Shown: positions 16,384 through 26,673 of the stretch, one piece after another
How positions within the stretch are numbered: position 1 is the first letter of the stretch
Layout: each line of letters begins with the position of its first letter
Source: Fusobacteria bacterium ZRK30
GTDB lineage: Bacteria; Fusobacteriota; Fusobacteriia; Fusobacteriales; Fusobacteriaceae
Assembly: GCA_024628785.1 (NCBI GenBank)
Contig: CP102405.1
Coordinates: forward strand, 2,170,001 to 2,234,000
Reading direction: 5' to 3'
Length of the DNA: 64,000 nt
The notes under the pieces: model-generated
The model's input: only the letters and a program-made list of their open reading frames with translations
What the model was told of the DNA's origin: nothing
Databases searched by the model: none
Translations under genes and position numbers: made by a program

Positions 16384-17622
16384 CTATTTATATATAGGAA
16401 ATTTCTCACATAAAGTTTTTACTTCTGCTTTTAGATCCTTTAACCTTTTTTCATCCCCTATTGATTCCAGAGCATAATCTATATAATCAGCGATCTTTTT
16501 CATCTCCGACTCCTTCATTCCACGGGTTGTTATAGCCGGAGTCCCCACCCTTATTCCGCTGGTTATAAATGGTTTTTCCGAATCATAGGGAATCCCATTT
16601 TTATTTACAGTTATCCCTGCCATCCCCAGTACTTCTTCCGCTGCCTTCCCGGTAATATTTTTAGGAGACAGATCCACCAGCATCAAATGGTTGTCCGTTC
16701 CACCACTCACTATCCTATATCCTTTTTCCTCCAAAGCCTTGGCTAAAGTTTTGGCATTTTTTATCACTTGTCTTTGGTAAGTTATAAAGTCTTCACCCAA
16801 TGCTTCTTTAAAAGAAACAGCCTTTGCTGCTATAGTATGCATCAATGGCCCTCCCTGAATCCCTGGGAAGATAGATTTATCTATCTTTTTAGCTATCTCC
16901 TCATCATTTGTCATAATCATCCCTCCACGGGGCCCTCTGAGAGTTTTATGGGTAGTTGTAGTAGTTACATGGGCATAGGGAATAGGACTTATATGTAAAT
17001 TTGTAGCTACCAATCCCGCTATATGAGCCATATCAACCATAAGGTATGCTCCTACTTCATCGGCTATCTCCCTGAATTTTTTAAAATCTATTGTTCTTGA
17101 ATATGCACTGGCACCTGCTATGATCAACTTAGGTCTAGCTTCGTGGGCAATCTGTCTCAATTCATCATAATCTATCGTCTCTGTTTTTTTATCTACACTA
17201 TAAAATACAGCATTATAATCCTGTCCTGAAAAATTTACATTTTTACCATGAGTCAAATGACCACCGTGATCTAGTCTCATCCCTAATATTGTATCTCCTA
17301 AACCGATAAGAGCTTTGTATACAGCCATATTAGCCTGAGACCCAGAATGGGGCTGTACATTTACATATTTTACCCCGAATAATTCAGCTGCTCTGGCTAT
17401 AGCTAATTTTTCTACTACATCCATATATTCGCAGCCCCCATAATATCTTTTTCCAGAATACCCTTCAGCATATTTATTGGTCATCACACTTCCATTGGCT
17501 TCCATCACAGCTTTGGAAACTAAATTTTCTGATGCAATTAACTCTATCCCATCTTCCTGTCTTTTCTCTTCTTCTTTTATAGCTTCATATACATCTTCAT
17601 CTATTTCTTTTAAATATTCCAT
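16384..17622 (-). CDS. glyA: Serine hydroxymethyltransferase
   Basis: A 412-residue PLP enzyme converting serine and tetrahydrofolate to glycine and 5,10-methylene-THF. Recognisable segments: [19 protein letters not shown] near 27, YYGGCEYMD near 60, and the PLP-lysine region [16 protein letters not shown] near 222. The length is standard. Its product 5,10-methylene-THF is the methyl donor for TrmFO, encoded at 49-50 kb. No riboswitch is visible upstream. Confidence 0.97.
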   Translation of the reverse strand: MEYLKEIDEDVYEAIKEEEKRQEDGIELIASENLVSKAVMEANGSVMTNKYAEGYSGKRYYGGCEYMDVVEKLAIARAAELFGVKYVNVQPHSGSQANMAVYKALIGLGDTILGMRLDHGGHLTHGKNVNFSGQDYNAVFYSVDKKTETIDYDELRQIAHEARPKLIIAGASAYSRTIDFKKFREIADEVGAYLMVDMAHIAGLVATNLHISPIPYAHVTTTTTHKTLRGPRGGMIMTNDEEIAKKIDKSIFPGIQGGPLMHTIAAKAVSFKEALGEDFITYQRQVIKNAKTLAKALEEKGYRIVSGGTDNHLMLVDLSPKNITGKAAEEVLGMAGITVNKNGIPYDSEKPFITSGIRVGTPAITTRGMKESEMKKIADYIDYALESIGDEKRLKDLKAEVKTLCEKFPIYK

Positions 17623-17682
17623 ATTAGTCCTCCATCTTCTATTTATTTTCTAATAAAAGTATACAATATTTTTTTTCAAAAC

Positions 17683-17711
17683 AAAACAAAAGTCATGGTT
17701 TCCCATGACTT
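17683..17711 (-). terminator. Terminator after the ECF sigma operon
   Basis: Stem AAGTCATGG/CCATGACTT, loop TTTC, followed on the minus strand by a T-rich tract. The stem overlaps the stop codon at 17710. Confidence 0.8.
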
Positions 17712-18144
17712 AATTTTTGTTTATTTCTACATCTATAGTTGTCTTTTTTACCGCTCCACGATTAACCATATAGAGGTCCTTGGCCTTTAAATAGTCCTCC
17801 TTAGAGATGTATTTTCTCACATCTATTTGAGTTTTCAATTGGTTCTTTTTCATATTTGCATTTATCTGGCCTACCTCATCAAATAGCTGGTTGATTTTAA
17901 ACCAATTCTTTTCCGGATCGTCTATCAATAATTTATTTATTTCCAACTCTTTCTGGTCCAATTCAATAAGCATTATCCTATGTTTTTTCAATGCTGTATT
18001 CAAGATATTCTTTGCATTTTCTATATTTTCATCACTTATTCCAATTGTTGATAGTTCCTTTTCCATATTACTTATAGATATACTTGAATAGGAGAATATC
18101 GATCCTAGTAGCATCAACCCCAGTATTATATATCTTCTCATCAA
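17710..18144 (-). CDS. Spy/CpxP-like periplasmic helical protein
   Basis: A 144-residue exported protein: signal peptide (about 1-20) then long amphipathic helices (ISDENIENAKNILNTALKKH; LDQKELEINKLL). Size, all-helical look and position behind an ECF sigma/anti-sigma pair resemble Spy/CpxP/ZraP-type periplasmic chaperone-sensors. No clear LTxxQ motif is visible, so family membership is tentative. It is probably the effector or sensor arm of the sigma module and lies 10 bp after the anti-sigma gene. Confidence 0.6.
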   Translation of the reverse strand: MMRRYIILGLMLLGSIFSYSSISISNMEKELSTIGISDENIENAKNILNTALKKHRIMLIELDQKELEINKLLIDDPEKNWFKINQLFDEVGQINANMKKNQLKTQIDVRKYISKEDYLKAKDLYMVNRGAVKKTTIDVEINKN

Positions 18145-18154
18145 AATTTCCTCC

Positions 18155-18520
18155 CTACATTTTAAAATCGCTTACAAAAAAATCTTCCTCTTTAACATTT
18201 GACAGTTTTTTCCCTTTCAATAAACTATCATCAAAAAGATTCATCTCTACTGCATTTTTCCCCTCTAAATATTTAGGCAGATCATTTCTATTGCTTACTG
18301 TTTTTACAAGGCCTTGACTTGCTCTGACATTTTGCGGCTGACTGATATCTCTTATTTGATACAGTGCTGAAGTAGATACTATTCCTACAATAAATAACGA
18401 AAGCCCAATAGCACTATTTCTTTTATTTTTGTGTTTCTCTTCCTCCAATAAAGTCTTATATATATTGACTTTTATCCTTGCCTTCATCTCTACATTTGTT
18501 TTTTCTCTAAAATCATCCAT
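18155..18520 (-). CDS. Probable membrane anti-sigma factor
   Basis: A 121-residue single-pass protein: cytoplasmic basic N-terminal helix (1-35), one membrane segment (about 37-55, AIGLSLFIVGIVSTSALY), and a short periplasmic tail. No ZAS zinc motif is present. Its start abuts the sigma-factor stop, the usual arrangement of sigma/anti-sigma pairs, so it likely holds the sigma factor at the membrane. Function is inferred from position and topology. Confidence 0.65.
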   Translation of the reverse strand: MDDFREKTNVEMKARIKVNIYKTLLEEEKHKNKRNSAIGLSLFIVGIVSTSALYQIRDISQPQNVRASQGLVKTVSNRNDLPKYLEGKNAVEMNLFDDSLLKGKKLSNVKEEDFFVSDFKM

Positions 18521-18969
18521 TATAATCCCCCCATCTCCTTCAAGCCTTTATAGTAGACCGATTTTACTGTTGAGAGTTTCATATCTTTTATCTTACCTAT
18601 CTCCCTAAGTTTATAACCGTATATATCTTTCATGAGTATTATCTCCCTCTCCCTTTCAGATATTAATTGCAGCTTTTCCTCTAACACTATCTTTGTAGTT
18701 ACATCTTCATTGTCCTCTACACTCAGTACCTCTTCATTTAGTTCAAATGTCTCCTTCTTTCTCCTAAAAAAATCATAGGTTTTATTGATAGCTATCCGAT
18801 ATACCCATGTGTAGACTCCACTCTCATTTCTAAATTTTTTCAAATTTTTATAGACAGTTAAAAATACATCTTGGGCTATATCCTCTGCGTCTTCCTTGTT
18901 TTTCACCATTCCCAGTATTTTATTGTAGATCCTACTAAAATACGTCTCAAATATCTCATCAAAATTCAT
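18520..18969 (-). CDS. ECF-type RNA polymerase sigma factor
   Basis: A 149-residue sigma-70 family member with only regions 2 and 4. Region 2 spans about 5-75 (NKEDAEDIAQDVFLTVYKNL, then YTWVYRIAINKTYDFFRR) and region 4 about 93-145 (ISEREREIILMKDIYGYKLREIG as two runs with a helix-turn-helix). It directs polymerase to a stress regulon. RBS AGGAGAATG. It is followed directly by its likely anti-sigma factor and then a periplasmic helical protein. Confidence 0.92.
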   Translation of the reverse strand: MNFDEIFETYFSRIYNKILGMVKNKEDAEDIAQDVFLTVYKNLKKFRNESGVYTWVYRIAINKTYDFFRRKKETFELNEEVLSVEDNEDVTTKIVLEEKLQLISEREREIILMKDIYGYKLREIGKIKDMKLSTVKSVYYKGLKEMGGL

Positions 18970-19016
18970 AATTTCATTCTCCTATACTACTTTGACGCAA
19001 CAAACTCATAAAAAGT

Positions 19017-20252
19017 TTATTTTTTCTCCTCAATATAAGAAAAAATAATTTTTTTCTTACTATTTTTATCAATATCTAATTTAAATCTAATTATTCTATT
19101 GGATATTTTTTCATATTTTTCCTGAGATCTTAGTTTAGTCCAGACTTCTGGCAGCTGATCGTAATTTATTTCCAAATTTATTTTGTCCTCACCGGTATTT
19201 TTTATTTCAATCTCAATCTCTTTTTTTATCAGGTTATTTCCCAAAGAGTAACTGTTTTTTATTTTTTTCTCTACCACAACATTAAAACTTTTATTTAATT
19301 TCAGATCATAATTTTCTCCGCTGGGAATAAATCCCACATTTGAATCTCCTATATATTTTTTATTGTTCCATACATATATCCTCCCCATGGGAATGGTTGT
19401 CTCTCCTATGTTTTTTACCTCCACTACCCTAGTTGGATTTTTAGAATATTCTCTAGTCCAATATACATATTTTTCGGCTAAACTTATTTTTTTCGTCTCT
19501 AATTTTATATTTTTTTCACTATTTTTTTTGAGGTCAAGTTTGTCTTTTAACTTATATTCTATTCTATCGTTAGATTCATTTATGGAGATACTATCTGCCA
19601 TTGCAGATTTCATCATATAGGCCCTTGGTGTTGAAAGTTCAGATATAATTTTTACCTCTGTATCCTTTAAATCTTCCCCCATATTGTTATAGACCTTTCC
19701 CCATGTTTCCAGGTTCATCTCATCTATATCCAATCTATGGAAGATATTTAGATTTAATCCTCCCGTTATATAGGACAAATTTATTTTTTTCTCCAATTTT
19801 TCTACATCCATTACCAGCTTATTCTCAGTTTTTATATGGGCATTACTCAATTTGAGATCCGGATTATTTAAGATATAGATCTCCCCTGTCTTTATGTCTT
19901 TTCCGACTATATTTTTTCCGTAATCAAGGAGTACCAGCTCATAGATCTTCCCGTCTTTTTCAGCCTGAATAATCTTCCCCAGATAAGATTTTAATATGGA
20001 GCTGGAATCTGGATTTTTTTCTAATTCCACCCCTTTGAGATCTCCTCCTATCAAATTAATAGAACTGATATCTATATTTTTAGAAACTCCTTCATAGGTT
20101 ATTCTGTCTTTATCTCCATCATCTTTTAACTCCAAAGATTCATTGACAATTACCTTATTAGGATATATTATAATTTCTCTATCCTTTGTATTTTCAACCC
20201 TGTATGCAAATAAATTTATAGACCACAATAAAAATAAAGCTGTTTTTTTCAT
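19017..20252 (-). CDS. Exported DUF4139-like protein
   Basis: A 411-residue exported protein: short signal peptide (about 1-16), central DUF4139-like beta-rich region (about 150-400) with TWGKVYNNMGEDLKDTEVKI and the alternating pattern of large beta folds. Function of this family is unknown. It overlaps the upstream lipoprotein gene by 4 bp and precedes the sigma gene by 47 bp, so all five genes (20641 to 17710) may be one envelope-related operon. Confidence 0.72.
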   Translation of the reverse strand: MKKTALFLLWSINLFAYRVENTKDREIIIYPNKVIVNESLELKDDGDKDRITYEGVSKNIDISSINLIGGDLKGVELEKNPDSSSILKSYLGKIIQAEKDGKIYELVLLDYGKNIVGKDIKTGEIYILNNPDLKLSNAHIKTENKLVMDVEKLEKKINLSYITGGLNLNIFHRLDIDEMNLETWGKVYNNMGEDLKDTEVKIISELSTPRAYMMKSAMADSISINESNDRIEYKLKDKLDLKKNSEKNIKLETKKISLAEKYVYWTREYSKNPTRVVEVKNIGETTIPMGRIYVWNNKKYIGDSNVGFIPSGENYDLKLNKSFNVVVEKKIKNSYSLGNNLIKKEIEIEIKNTGEDKINLEINYDQLPEVWTKLRSQEKYEKISNRIIRFKLDIDKNSKKKIIFSYIEEKK

Positions 20253-20641
20253 AACTCTCCTCCTATCTCTATTATTTCAGCACTGTTCCCGTTTAACTTA
20301 ACAATAGAATCTTTTTCTATTTTGATCTTTTCATTGGACCGCTGGTCTACATCATTATCATTTCTTTTACTCGGCCCTCCTACACTGACACCAATACTTA
20401 TATAACTTCTAGGATTCCAACTCACTGAATACTCCCCTGGTGTCAGATAATATTCATGGCCTAAGCTAGCTATATCACCACTTAAAAAGATCCTCTCAGC
20501 TCTCCCTTCAAACCTTATCTTTACAGCTCCTTCAAAATCTTGGTTTTTTAATATCTTTCCCTCTTTCATCTTCTTTTTTTCTGTAGAACTGCATGCCATC
20601 ATAAGTAGTAATATTGCCATTATAAATATAATTTTTTTCAT
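20249..20641 (-). CDS. Small lipoprotein
   Basis: A 130-residue lipoprotein: hydrophobic leader with lipobox ending at Cys17 (LLLMMACSS). The rest is beta-rich and polar with a Gly-Asp-rich central loop (GGPSKRNDNDVDQRSNEK). I do not recognise the family. It heads the DUF4139/ECF sigma gene group, overlapping the next gene by 4 bp, which suggests coupled translation and an envelope role. Confidence 0.72.
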   Translation of the reverse strand: MKKIIFIMAILLLMMACSSTEKKKMKEGKILKNQDFEGAVKIRFEGRAERIFLSGDIASLGHEYYLTPGEYSVSWNPRSYISIGVSVGGPSKRNDNDVDQRSNEKIKIEKDSIVKLNGNSAEIIEIGGEL

Positions 20642-20708
20642 ATTCCCCTCCTATTACCTCCAGAAAGACATTAAAAACTAACTTTTAAATATGAACCCAA
20701 TAAAAAAA

Positions 20709-20855
20709 TTAAATATATACATCAATTTTTTCTAATTCATAACATAAACACCTTTCATAAGTAGATTCTAATAACCTTGGTCCCAATTCTTTATGAACTT
20801 TAATAGCTAATCCAATCACTTTATAAGATAGTTTTTCAAATTCTTTATTTTTCAT
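20709..20855 (-). pseudogene. Truncated GxxExxY protein gene (N-terminal fragment)
   Basis: A 48-codon frame starts [20 protein letters not shown] and includes [16 protein letters not shown], the G-x-x-x-E-x-x-Y heart of the GxxExxY (PDDEXK_3) family. It stops shortly afterwards, whereas intact proteins run about 120-130 residues, so the nuclease-like core is missing. CAC-type repeat DNA (TTCGTGACCTCCGTGTCC, 20883-20900) lies immediately upstream. The rest of the 20642-20955 gap holds nothing else visible. Confidence 0.8.
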
Positions 20856-20955
20856 CTAGATCTCTCGCTCTATTTATTTTTCTTCGTGACCTCCGTGTCC
20901 AATCCTTTAAGCTTAATTTCAATGATCATCGAAAATATCATAAGAAGGAAGAGTC

Positions 20956-22008
20956 TTAGTTCTCCTCATCCTCCTCTATTAACTTCTGCAGCTCCTCCAA
21001 AATTTCATCCTCTTTAACTGTTTTTATTACTTTCCCCTTTTTAAACAAGACTCCTACACCATTTCCGCCGGCTACACCGTAGTCAGCTTCCCGTGCTTCT
21101 CCGGGACCATTTACCACACATCCCATGACAGCTATCTTAACCTGTTTCCCGTAGTCAGAAAACTTTTCCTCTACTTTCTTAGTCAATCCTATCAAATCAA
21201 TCTCTGTTCTCCCACAGGTAGGGCATGAGATGATCTCTGTTCCTGCTTCTCCTATCCCCAATACTTTTAATATCTCTTTGGCTACACCTATCTCCTCTGT
21301 GGGATCTTCTGTCAATGATACTCGGATAGTATCTCCTATCCCGTCTATTAAAAGACTTCCTATTCCTATGGCTGATTTTATACTCCCCTGAAAATAAGTT
21401 CCTGCCTCAGTCACTCCCAGGTGTAACGGGTAATCTATCTTATCAGCTATTATTTGATAGGCTTTTCTCATTATCTTTACATTACTTGCCTTTAAAGAGA
21501 TTATTATATTTTCAAACCCATATTTTTCCAATAGATTTATATGATACATCCCACTCTCAACCAGGGCTTCAGGTGTTACTTTCCCATATTTTTTTAAGAT
21601 CTCTTTTTCCAGTGATCCCCCGTTCACTCCTATCCTGATGGGGATATTATATTCTTTGGCTTTTTCCACGACCTCTTTTACCCTCTCATCGGATCCTATA
21701 TTTCCCGGATTTATACGAAGTTTATCTATCCCATTTTCTATTGCCAGCAACGCTAATTTATAATCAAAATGAATATCTGCCACCAGGGGAATATTAATTT
21801 GTTTTTTTATCTCCTTTATAGCTTCTGCTGCTGCCTTATTGTTTACAGTCACCCTTACCAACTGACATCCCAGATCTTCCAGCTTCTTTATCTGAGCCAC
21901 TGTTCTTTCTACATCTGTTGTATTTGTATTTGTCATAGACTGGATAATTACATCTTCACTTCCGCCTATATAGATATCTCCTACCTTTATTCTTTTAGTA
22001 TTTTTCAT
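20956..22008 (-). CDS. ispG: 4-hydroxy-3-methylbut-2-enyl diphosphate synthase
   Basis: A 350-residue IspG (GcpE), the penultimate enzyme of the MEP isoprenoid pathway; it reduces MEcPP using a 4Fe-4S cluster. The cluster cysteines are in SCPTCGRT near 262 and [10 protein letters not shown] near 297. The N-terminal TIM barrel is intact ([19 protein letters not shown] near 25). The length fits the short bacterial form. Its 5' end overlaps the ankyrin lipoprotein gene by 14 bp. The pathway ends in the DMAPP used by MiaA at 62 kb. Confidence 0.97.
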   Translation of the reverse strand: MKNTKRIKVGDIYIGGSEDVIIQSMTNTNTTDVERTVAQIKKLEDLGCQLVRVTVNNKAAAEAIKEIKKQINIPLVADIHFDYKLALLAIENGIDKLRINPGNIGSDERVKEVVEKAKEYNIPIRIGVNGGSLEKEILKKYGKVTPEALVESGMYHINLLEKYGFENIIISLKASNVKIMRKAYQIIADKIDYPLHLGVTEAGTYFQGSIKSAIGIGSLLIDGIGDTIRVSLTEDPTEEIGVAKEILKVLGIGEAGTEIISCPTCGRTEIDLIGLTKKVEEKFSDYGKQVKIAVMGCVVNGPGEAREADYGVAGGNGVGVLFKKGKVIKTVKEDEILEELQKLIEEDEEN

Positions 22009-22906
22009 CTTCTTTCACTCCCATCTTTAACAATAATTCTATCATCTTTTCATCTTTATTTTCCCGGGCGATCCCCATAGGTGTATCCCCGTAGGAGGAA
22101 TAATTTTTATCTCCGCCTGCTTTTATTATATCTTCTACTGCATGGTAATATGAGTTAGATATACTTCGAAGGTATACCTCCCCCAATACATTTTCTCCAT
22201 CTTTATTTTTATAGTATAGATTCAGATCTTTACTCAGAAACATTTTAATAATATCCTCATCATATGCATAGTATACAGCTGAATTTCTCCTGTCATCTGT
22301 TAGATTTATATCAGCTTTATTTTCTATAAGGAGTTTTACTACCTCTTTATTTTTTCTCACAACTGCCCACATCAATGGAGTCCAACGATCTCTGTCTGCT
22401 ATATTTAGATCAGCTCCCTCTGAGATCAATTTTTCCACATAGCTGTTATGTTTTTCCTTAATAAACTTTATAATCAGAGGCTCCCCTAAATTATCTACAT
22501 AATTTATATCTATCCCTGCCTCTACCAGAATATCCAGAGATTTTTTAGTTTTTACAAAGTCTACAGCTCTTTTGGTAGCTTGGTAGGACGTTGTATTTTT
22601 CCTTTTTTTAAGAGGGGTTTCTGTCTCTAAATCTACCCCATAGGAGATGATCTCCTTCAGACTTTTCAAACTGTTATTTTTTACTATCTTCATCAGGAGA
22701 GTTTCCCCATCTTTACTTATATAGTTAGGATCAAATCCATTCTCAAAAAATAATCTTAAACTCATGGCATCATCCAGATCTATACTCTGTTCTACCATGG
22801 AATATGGTATCTCTATCTTATCCACCTCTATAGTTTTTTCTTTCTGCAGACCACTGCAGGACAATAGGAGTGTTCCCAGTATTATAGTTATCAATATTTT
22901 TTTCAT
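21995..22906 (-). CDS. Ankyrin-repeat lipoprotein
   Basis: A 303-residue lipoprotein: lipobox at Cys17 (LLLSCSG), then about six ankyrin repeats between 45 and 300, the clearest being [20 protein letters not shown] and [20 protein letters not shown]. Ankyrin repeats mediate protein contacts; anchoring would place it on the inner or outer membrane facing the periplasm. It overlaps ispG by 14 bp, probably for expression rather than shared function. Confidence 0.85.
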   Translation of the reverse strand: MKKILITIILGTLLLSCSGLQKEKTIEVDKIEIPYSMVEQSIDLDDAMSLRLFFENGFDPNYISKDGETLLMKIVKNNSLKSLKEIISYGVDLETETPLKKRKNTTSYQATKRAVDFVKTKKSLDILVEAGIDINYVDNLGEPLIIKFIKEKHNSYVEKLISEGADLNIADRDRWTPLMWAVVRKNKEVVKLLIENKADINLTDDRRNSAVYYAYDEDIIKMFLSKDLNLYYKNKDGENVLGEVYLRSISNSYYHAVEDIIKAGGDKNYSSYGDTPMGIARENKDEKMIELLLKMGVKEDEKY

Positions 22907-22965
22907 AAAACCTCCTATATAAATAATTTAAATCATCTTAGATTTTTTTATCTTGAAACTATTTT

Positions 22966-23222
22966 GTCACGAATTACACAAATTTAAAATCTAAAGTCCT
23001 TACACGAAGATCACTAAGAATAAACTAAAGAGTTCACTAAGAGAATCTCTTTTTCTTGGTTTTAAATGAAGTTTATAGTCGTTAAGCTCCAGCTCTCTGT
23101 TTCTACAATGACGATTGTGTATTACTCAACTAAGACAATTATAAATCTTCTTGATCCTCTTTGGTTCTGTTTCTCAGATCAAGCTGAGAAATGAACCCAG
23201 TTAAGGGCGGAACCCTTAGAAT
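22966..23222. repeat. CAC-type arm plus long intergenic repeat, copy 1
   Basis: Begins with GTCACGAATTACACAAATTT and continues with CACTAAG units, then a longer module: GAAGTTTATAGTCGTTAAGC, CTGTTTCTACAATGACGAT, AAGACAATTATAAA. The module recurs at 32171-32314 and 33809-33970. Its arms GAAGTTTATAGTC and GACAATTATAAATCTTC are inverted, so it can fold back. It fills most of the 22907-23407 gap; no gene is seen there. Confidence 0.7.
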
Positions 23223-23362
23223 TTTCTTCTTGTATCGCTAATTAAAAACTTACTAACACATAACTAAAACTTAAAGTTTTGCAAAACTAAACTTTTTTTT
23301 CATAAATTATATAATAGCATTAAAAACTTTTAACTCTCCCTTTAATTGTACATTATTTTATA

Positions 23363-23399
23363 TAAAAAAAATAGATGTGATTTTTAATCACATCTATTT
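23363..23399 (-). terminator. Terminator after typA
   Basis: A 13-bp stem AAATAGATGTGAT/ATCACATCTATTT, loop TTTTA, followed on the minus strand by a T tract. Confidence 0.88.
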
Positions 23400-23407
23400 A
23401 AAGTTAT

Positions 23408-25219
23408 CTATCTAACTGTTCCTCTAGCTGCTCTCTTTCTGTCACCCTCTGTTAAGAATTTCTTTCTCATTCTGATACTTTCAGGTGTGATCTCTACTAA
23501 CTCATCGTCAGCAATATATTCTAATGCTTGCTCTAATGTAAACTCTCTACCTGGAGCTAATTTTGTAACTGCATCTGTTCCAGAAGCTCTCATATTTGTA
23601 AGCTGCTTTCCTCTAGTTACGTTAACTGTAAGGTCATTTTCTCTAGAATGTTCACCTATGATCATTCCCTCATATACTTCTAATCCAGGGTTAGCAAATA
23701 AAGTTCCTCTAGATTGTACATTTCCTAATGAATATGCAGTAGTTGTACCTTTTTCAATAGAGATTAATACTCCTCTTTGTCTAGTTGGTACTTCACCTTT
23801 ATATGGCTCATAGTCGAAGAATGAATGGTTTAATATTCCTGTTCCTCTAGTTTCAGTCAAAAATTCATTTCTGAATCCGATAAGTCCTCTTGCAGGTACT
23901 TTGAATTCTAATCTTGTATATCCGTCAGTTCCTTGAACCATGTTGATCATTTCACCTTTTCTGATCCCTATCTTCTCGATTACTACACCAGTGAATTCAT
24001 CTGCAACGTCAATTATTGCTAATTCGATAGGTTCACACTTAACACCATCGATATCTCTCATGATAACTTGAGGTTTAGCTACCTGTAATTCAAATCCTTC
24101 TCTTCTCATATTTTCTATTAATATAGATAATTGAAGTTCTCCTCTACCTTTTACTGTGAATGCATCAGCAGATTCAGTTTTTTCTACTACCATACTTACA
24201 TTATGTTCTACTTCCTTCATTAATCTGTCTAAGATGTTTCTAGAAGTTACAAATTTTCCTTCTCTTCCAACGAATGGAGAAGTACTTACCATAAATGTCA
24301 TTGCTAATGTAGGTTCATCTATATCGATCAACGGTAATGCCATTGGGTTAGTTCTATCTGCTACTGTCTCACCGATATCAAACTTCTCTGTTCCGGCAAC
24401 TGTAACGATATCTCCACATACTGCTGTATCTAACTCTATTCTATTCATTCCTTCAGCACCAAATATTCTAGTGACCTTGAAGTTTACCATTTCTCCGTCT
24501 CTTTTGATTAAAGTTACTTCCTGGTTTTTCTTTAAAACACCGTTATGGATTCTTCCAGTTGCTAATTTTCCTAAGTAATTATCTGGAGCTATGTTAGTCA
24601 CTAACATTTGTAATGGAGCTTCAGGATCTCCTTCAGGATCTTTTACATGCTTAACTATTGTTTCAAATAACGGTTGCATGTTTAAATCTTCATCAGCAAT
24701 TTCATACTTAGCGAATCCATTTTTTGCAGAAGCAAATAGTACCGGGAATTCTAATTGGTGATCGTTTGCTCCTAATTCAACAAATAGATCGAATACTAGG
24801 TCTACTACTTCTTCAGGAGTAGAGTTTGGTCTGTCGATCTTGTTTACTACAACAATTGGATTTAATCCATGCTCTAACGCTTGCTTTAATACGTATTTAG
24901 TTTGAGGCATTACACCTTCAAATGCGTCTACTAATAATAATACTGAGTCTACCATCTTTAATATTCTTTGTACTTCTCCACCAAAGTCAGCATGGCCTGG
25001 AGTATCTACTATATTTATCTTGTATCCTCCAAAATCAAGGGATGCATTCTTAGATAAGATTGTGATTCCTCTCTCTTTTTCTATATCGTTTGAGTCCATC
25101 GCTCTTTCAACAAGTTCTTCTCTGTCTCCGAATACTCCTGATTGTCTTAACATTGCATCTACTAATGTTGTCTTACCGTGGTCTACATGAGCTATAATAG
25201 CTATATTCTTTATGTTCAC
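23408..25219 (-). CDS. typA: Translational GTPase TypA/BipA
   Basis: A 603-residue ribosome-associated GTPase of the EF-G family, involved in ribosome assembly and stress or cold adaptation. G1 is AHVDHGKTTLVDAML near 10; the switch segment ERGITILSKNAS, G3 DTPGHADFGGEV and G4 NKIDR follow. The C-terminal BipA-specific domain includes GRGELQLSILIENMRREGFE and ends near TRGKQLTNMRAS. Length is standard. It is 42 bp downstream of rarA. Confidence 0.97.
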   Translation of the reverse strand: MNIKNIAIIAHVDHGKTTLVDAMLRQSGVFGDREELVERAMDSNDIEKERGITILSKNASLDFGGYKINIVDTPGHADFGGEVQRILKMVDSVLLLVDAFEGVMPQTKYVLKQALEHGLNPIVVVNKIDRPNSTPEEVVDLVFDLFVELGANDHQLEFPVLFASAKNGFAKYEIADEDLNMQPLFETIVKHVKDPEGDPEAPLQMLVTNIAPDNYLGKLATGRIHNGVLKKNQEVTLIKRDGEMVNFKVTRIFGAEGMNRIELDTAVCGDIVTVAGTEKFDIGETVADRTNPMALPLIDIDEPTLAMTFMVSTSPFVGREGKFVTSRNILDRLMKEVEHNVSMVVEKTESADAFTVKGRGELQLSILIENMRREGFELQVAKPQVIMRDIDGVKCEPIELAIIDVADEFTGVVIEKIGIRKGEMINMVQGTDGYTRLEFKVPARGLIGFRNEFLTETRGTGILNHSFFDYEPYKGEVPTRQRGVLISIEKGTTTAYSLGNVQSRGTLFANPGLEVYEGMIIGEHSRENDLTVNVTRGKQLTNMRASGTDAVTKLAPGREFTLEQALEYIADDELVEITPESIRMRKKFLTEGDRKRAARGTVR

Positions 25220-25261
25220 TGTGTCTCCTCTTTTGCCTCGTTTGGCATATATTTAATTATT

Positions 25262-26503
25262 TTATCTACTATATTTAGTCTTCCACAACTTATTTAATTT
25301 TTCTAAAATCAATCTTTCATTCTTATTGTTTTGCGGAAGGTAATAAACTTTATTATTTTTTTTATACTCCTGATATACGAAGTTCCCATCATATCCGTGG
25401 GGATATTTATAATCTTTTTTACCCAGATCTGTCAGGTGTGTCGGTACTTCCTCTATAACCCCATTTTTTATATCCATCATAGCCGAATTGATAGCCTCAT
25501 ATGAACTGGATGATTTAGAAGATATAGCCAGGTAGATAGTCACCTGTGACAATATAATTCTTACCTCGGGCATTCCTATTTTTTCACATGCCATGATAGC
25601 AGCATTTGCCATAGTGAGTCCTTCTGGATTAGCCAGTCCCACATCTTCCGATGCACTGATCAATAATCTTCTGGCAATATATCTGGGGTCTTCTCCCCCA
25701 TCTAACATCTTGGCCAGCCAATAAACTGCAGCATCCGGATCCGATCCTCTGATACTTTTAATAAAGGCCGAGATGGTGTTATATTTATCTTCTTTTTTAT
25801 GATAACCGGCTTTTCTCTTTTGAAGAAGGTTTTCCACTTCCTCCAAACTCATACTTTCTCCTACTTCTGAGATCAATTCCAAATAGTTTAAAGCTACCCT
25901 TCCGTCTCCGGCAGACAGCTCCTCAATATAAAGTTTTATCTCAGAATCCAATTTTATACCTTTATAAGTCAGCGCATTATCTATGAGTTTTAATATCTCA
26001 TCCCTATTCAACTTCTCGAATTCAAAGATCATGGATCTCGAAAGGAGTGCATTATTAAGGACATAGTATGGATTTTCTGTAGTCGCTCCTATAAGAACTA
26101 TGAGTCCGTCCTCTGTATGAGGTAGGAGTGCATCCTGCTGTAACTTATTAAATCTATGAATCTCATCTAAAAACAGAAGAGTTCTCTTATTTTCCAATTC
26201 CAGCCTTCTGTTGGCCCTGTCTATGACCTGTCTAAAATCATTTAAATTAGCAGTGGTCGCGTTTAGTTTTTCAAAACTATAGTCCAATTCATTTGAGATC
26301 AACACACCTAAAGATGTTTTTCCTGTCCCAGGAGGACCGAAAAATATAGAGTTGATCATCTTTCCCTTTTCTATTAATTTTCTTAAAACACTGCCTCTGC
26401 CTATGATTTTTTCCTGTCCTATATACTCATCTAAAGTTTCAGGACGCATAGAGTATGCCAGGGGTCTGATCCCATCATAATTTTTTTGAAAAAGTGTATT
26501 CAT
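25262..26503 (-). CDS. rarA: Replication-associated recombination protein A (AAA+ ATPase)
   Basis: A clamp-loader-like AAA+ ATPase (RarA/MgsA/WRNIP1) that acts at stalled replication forks. Walker A FFGPPGTGKTSLG near 55, Walker B TLLFLDEIHRFNKLQQDALL, and sensor GATTENPYYVLNNALLSR are clear. The C-terminal tetramerisation domain includes GSDPDAAVYWLAKMLDGGED. The ATG at 26501-26503 is preferred because GGAG lies 7 bp upstream; an alternative ATG is four codons earlier. Confidence 0.95.
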   Translation of the reverse strand: MNTLFQKNYDGIRPLAYSMRPETLDEYIGQEKIIGRGSVLRKLIEKGKMINSIFFGPPGTGKTSLGVLISNELDYSFEKLNATTANLNDFRQVIDRANRRLELENKRTLLFLDEIHRFNKLQQDALLPHTEDGLIVLIGATTENPYYVLNNALLSRSMIFEFEKLNRDEILKLIDNALTYKGIKLDSEIKLYIEELSAGDGRVALNYLELISEVGESMSLEEVENLLQKRKAGYHKKEDKYNTISAFIKSIRGSDPDAAVYWLAKMLDGGEDPRYIARRLLISASEDVGLANPEGLTMANAAIMACEKIGMPEVRIILSQVTIYLAISSKSSSSYEAINSAMMDIKNGVIEEVPTHLTDLGKKDYKYPHGYDGNFVYQEYKKNNKVYYLPQNNKNERLILEKLNKLWKTKYSR

Positions 26504-26640
26504 TTCGATCTCCATTATATCACAAATTTCATTATCTGTACAATATTAAAGCAATCACTTATTGCATTTAATCATGAATAATTATACCTTTAAATTATTC
26601 AATTTCTATATCATAATTTTTTATCCCATACACAATTAAA

Positions 26641-26667
26641 GAGGCTAATCCTTTACAGATCAGCCTC
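26641..26667 (-). terminator. Terminator after secG
   Basis: Stem GAGGCTAATC/GATCAGCCTC (one mismatch), loop CTTTACA; moderate T content on the minus strand. Confidence 0.6.
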
Positions 26668-26673
26668 CTGTCT

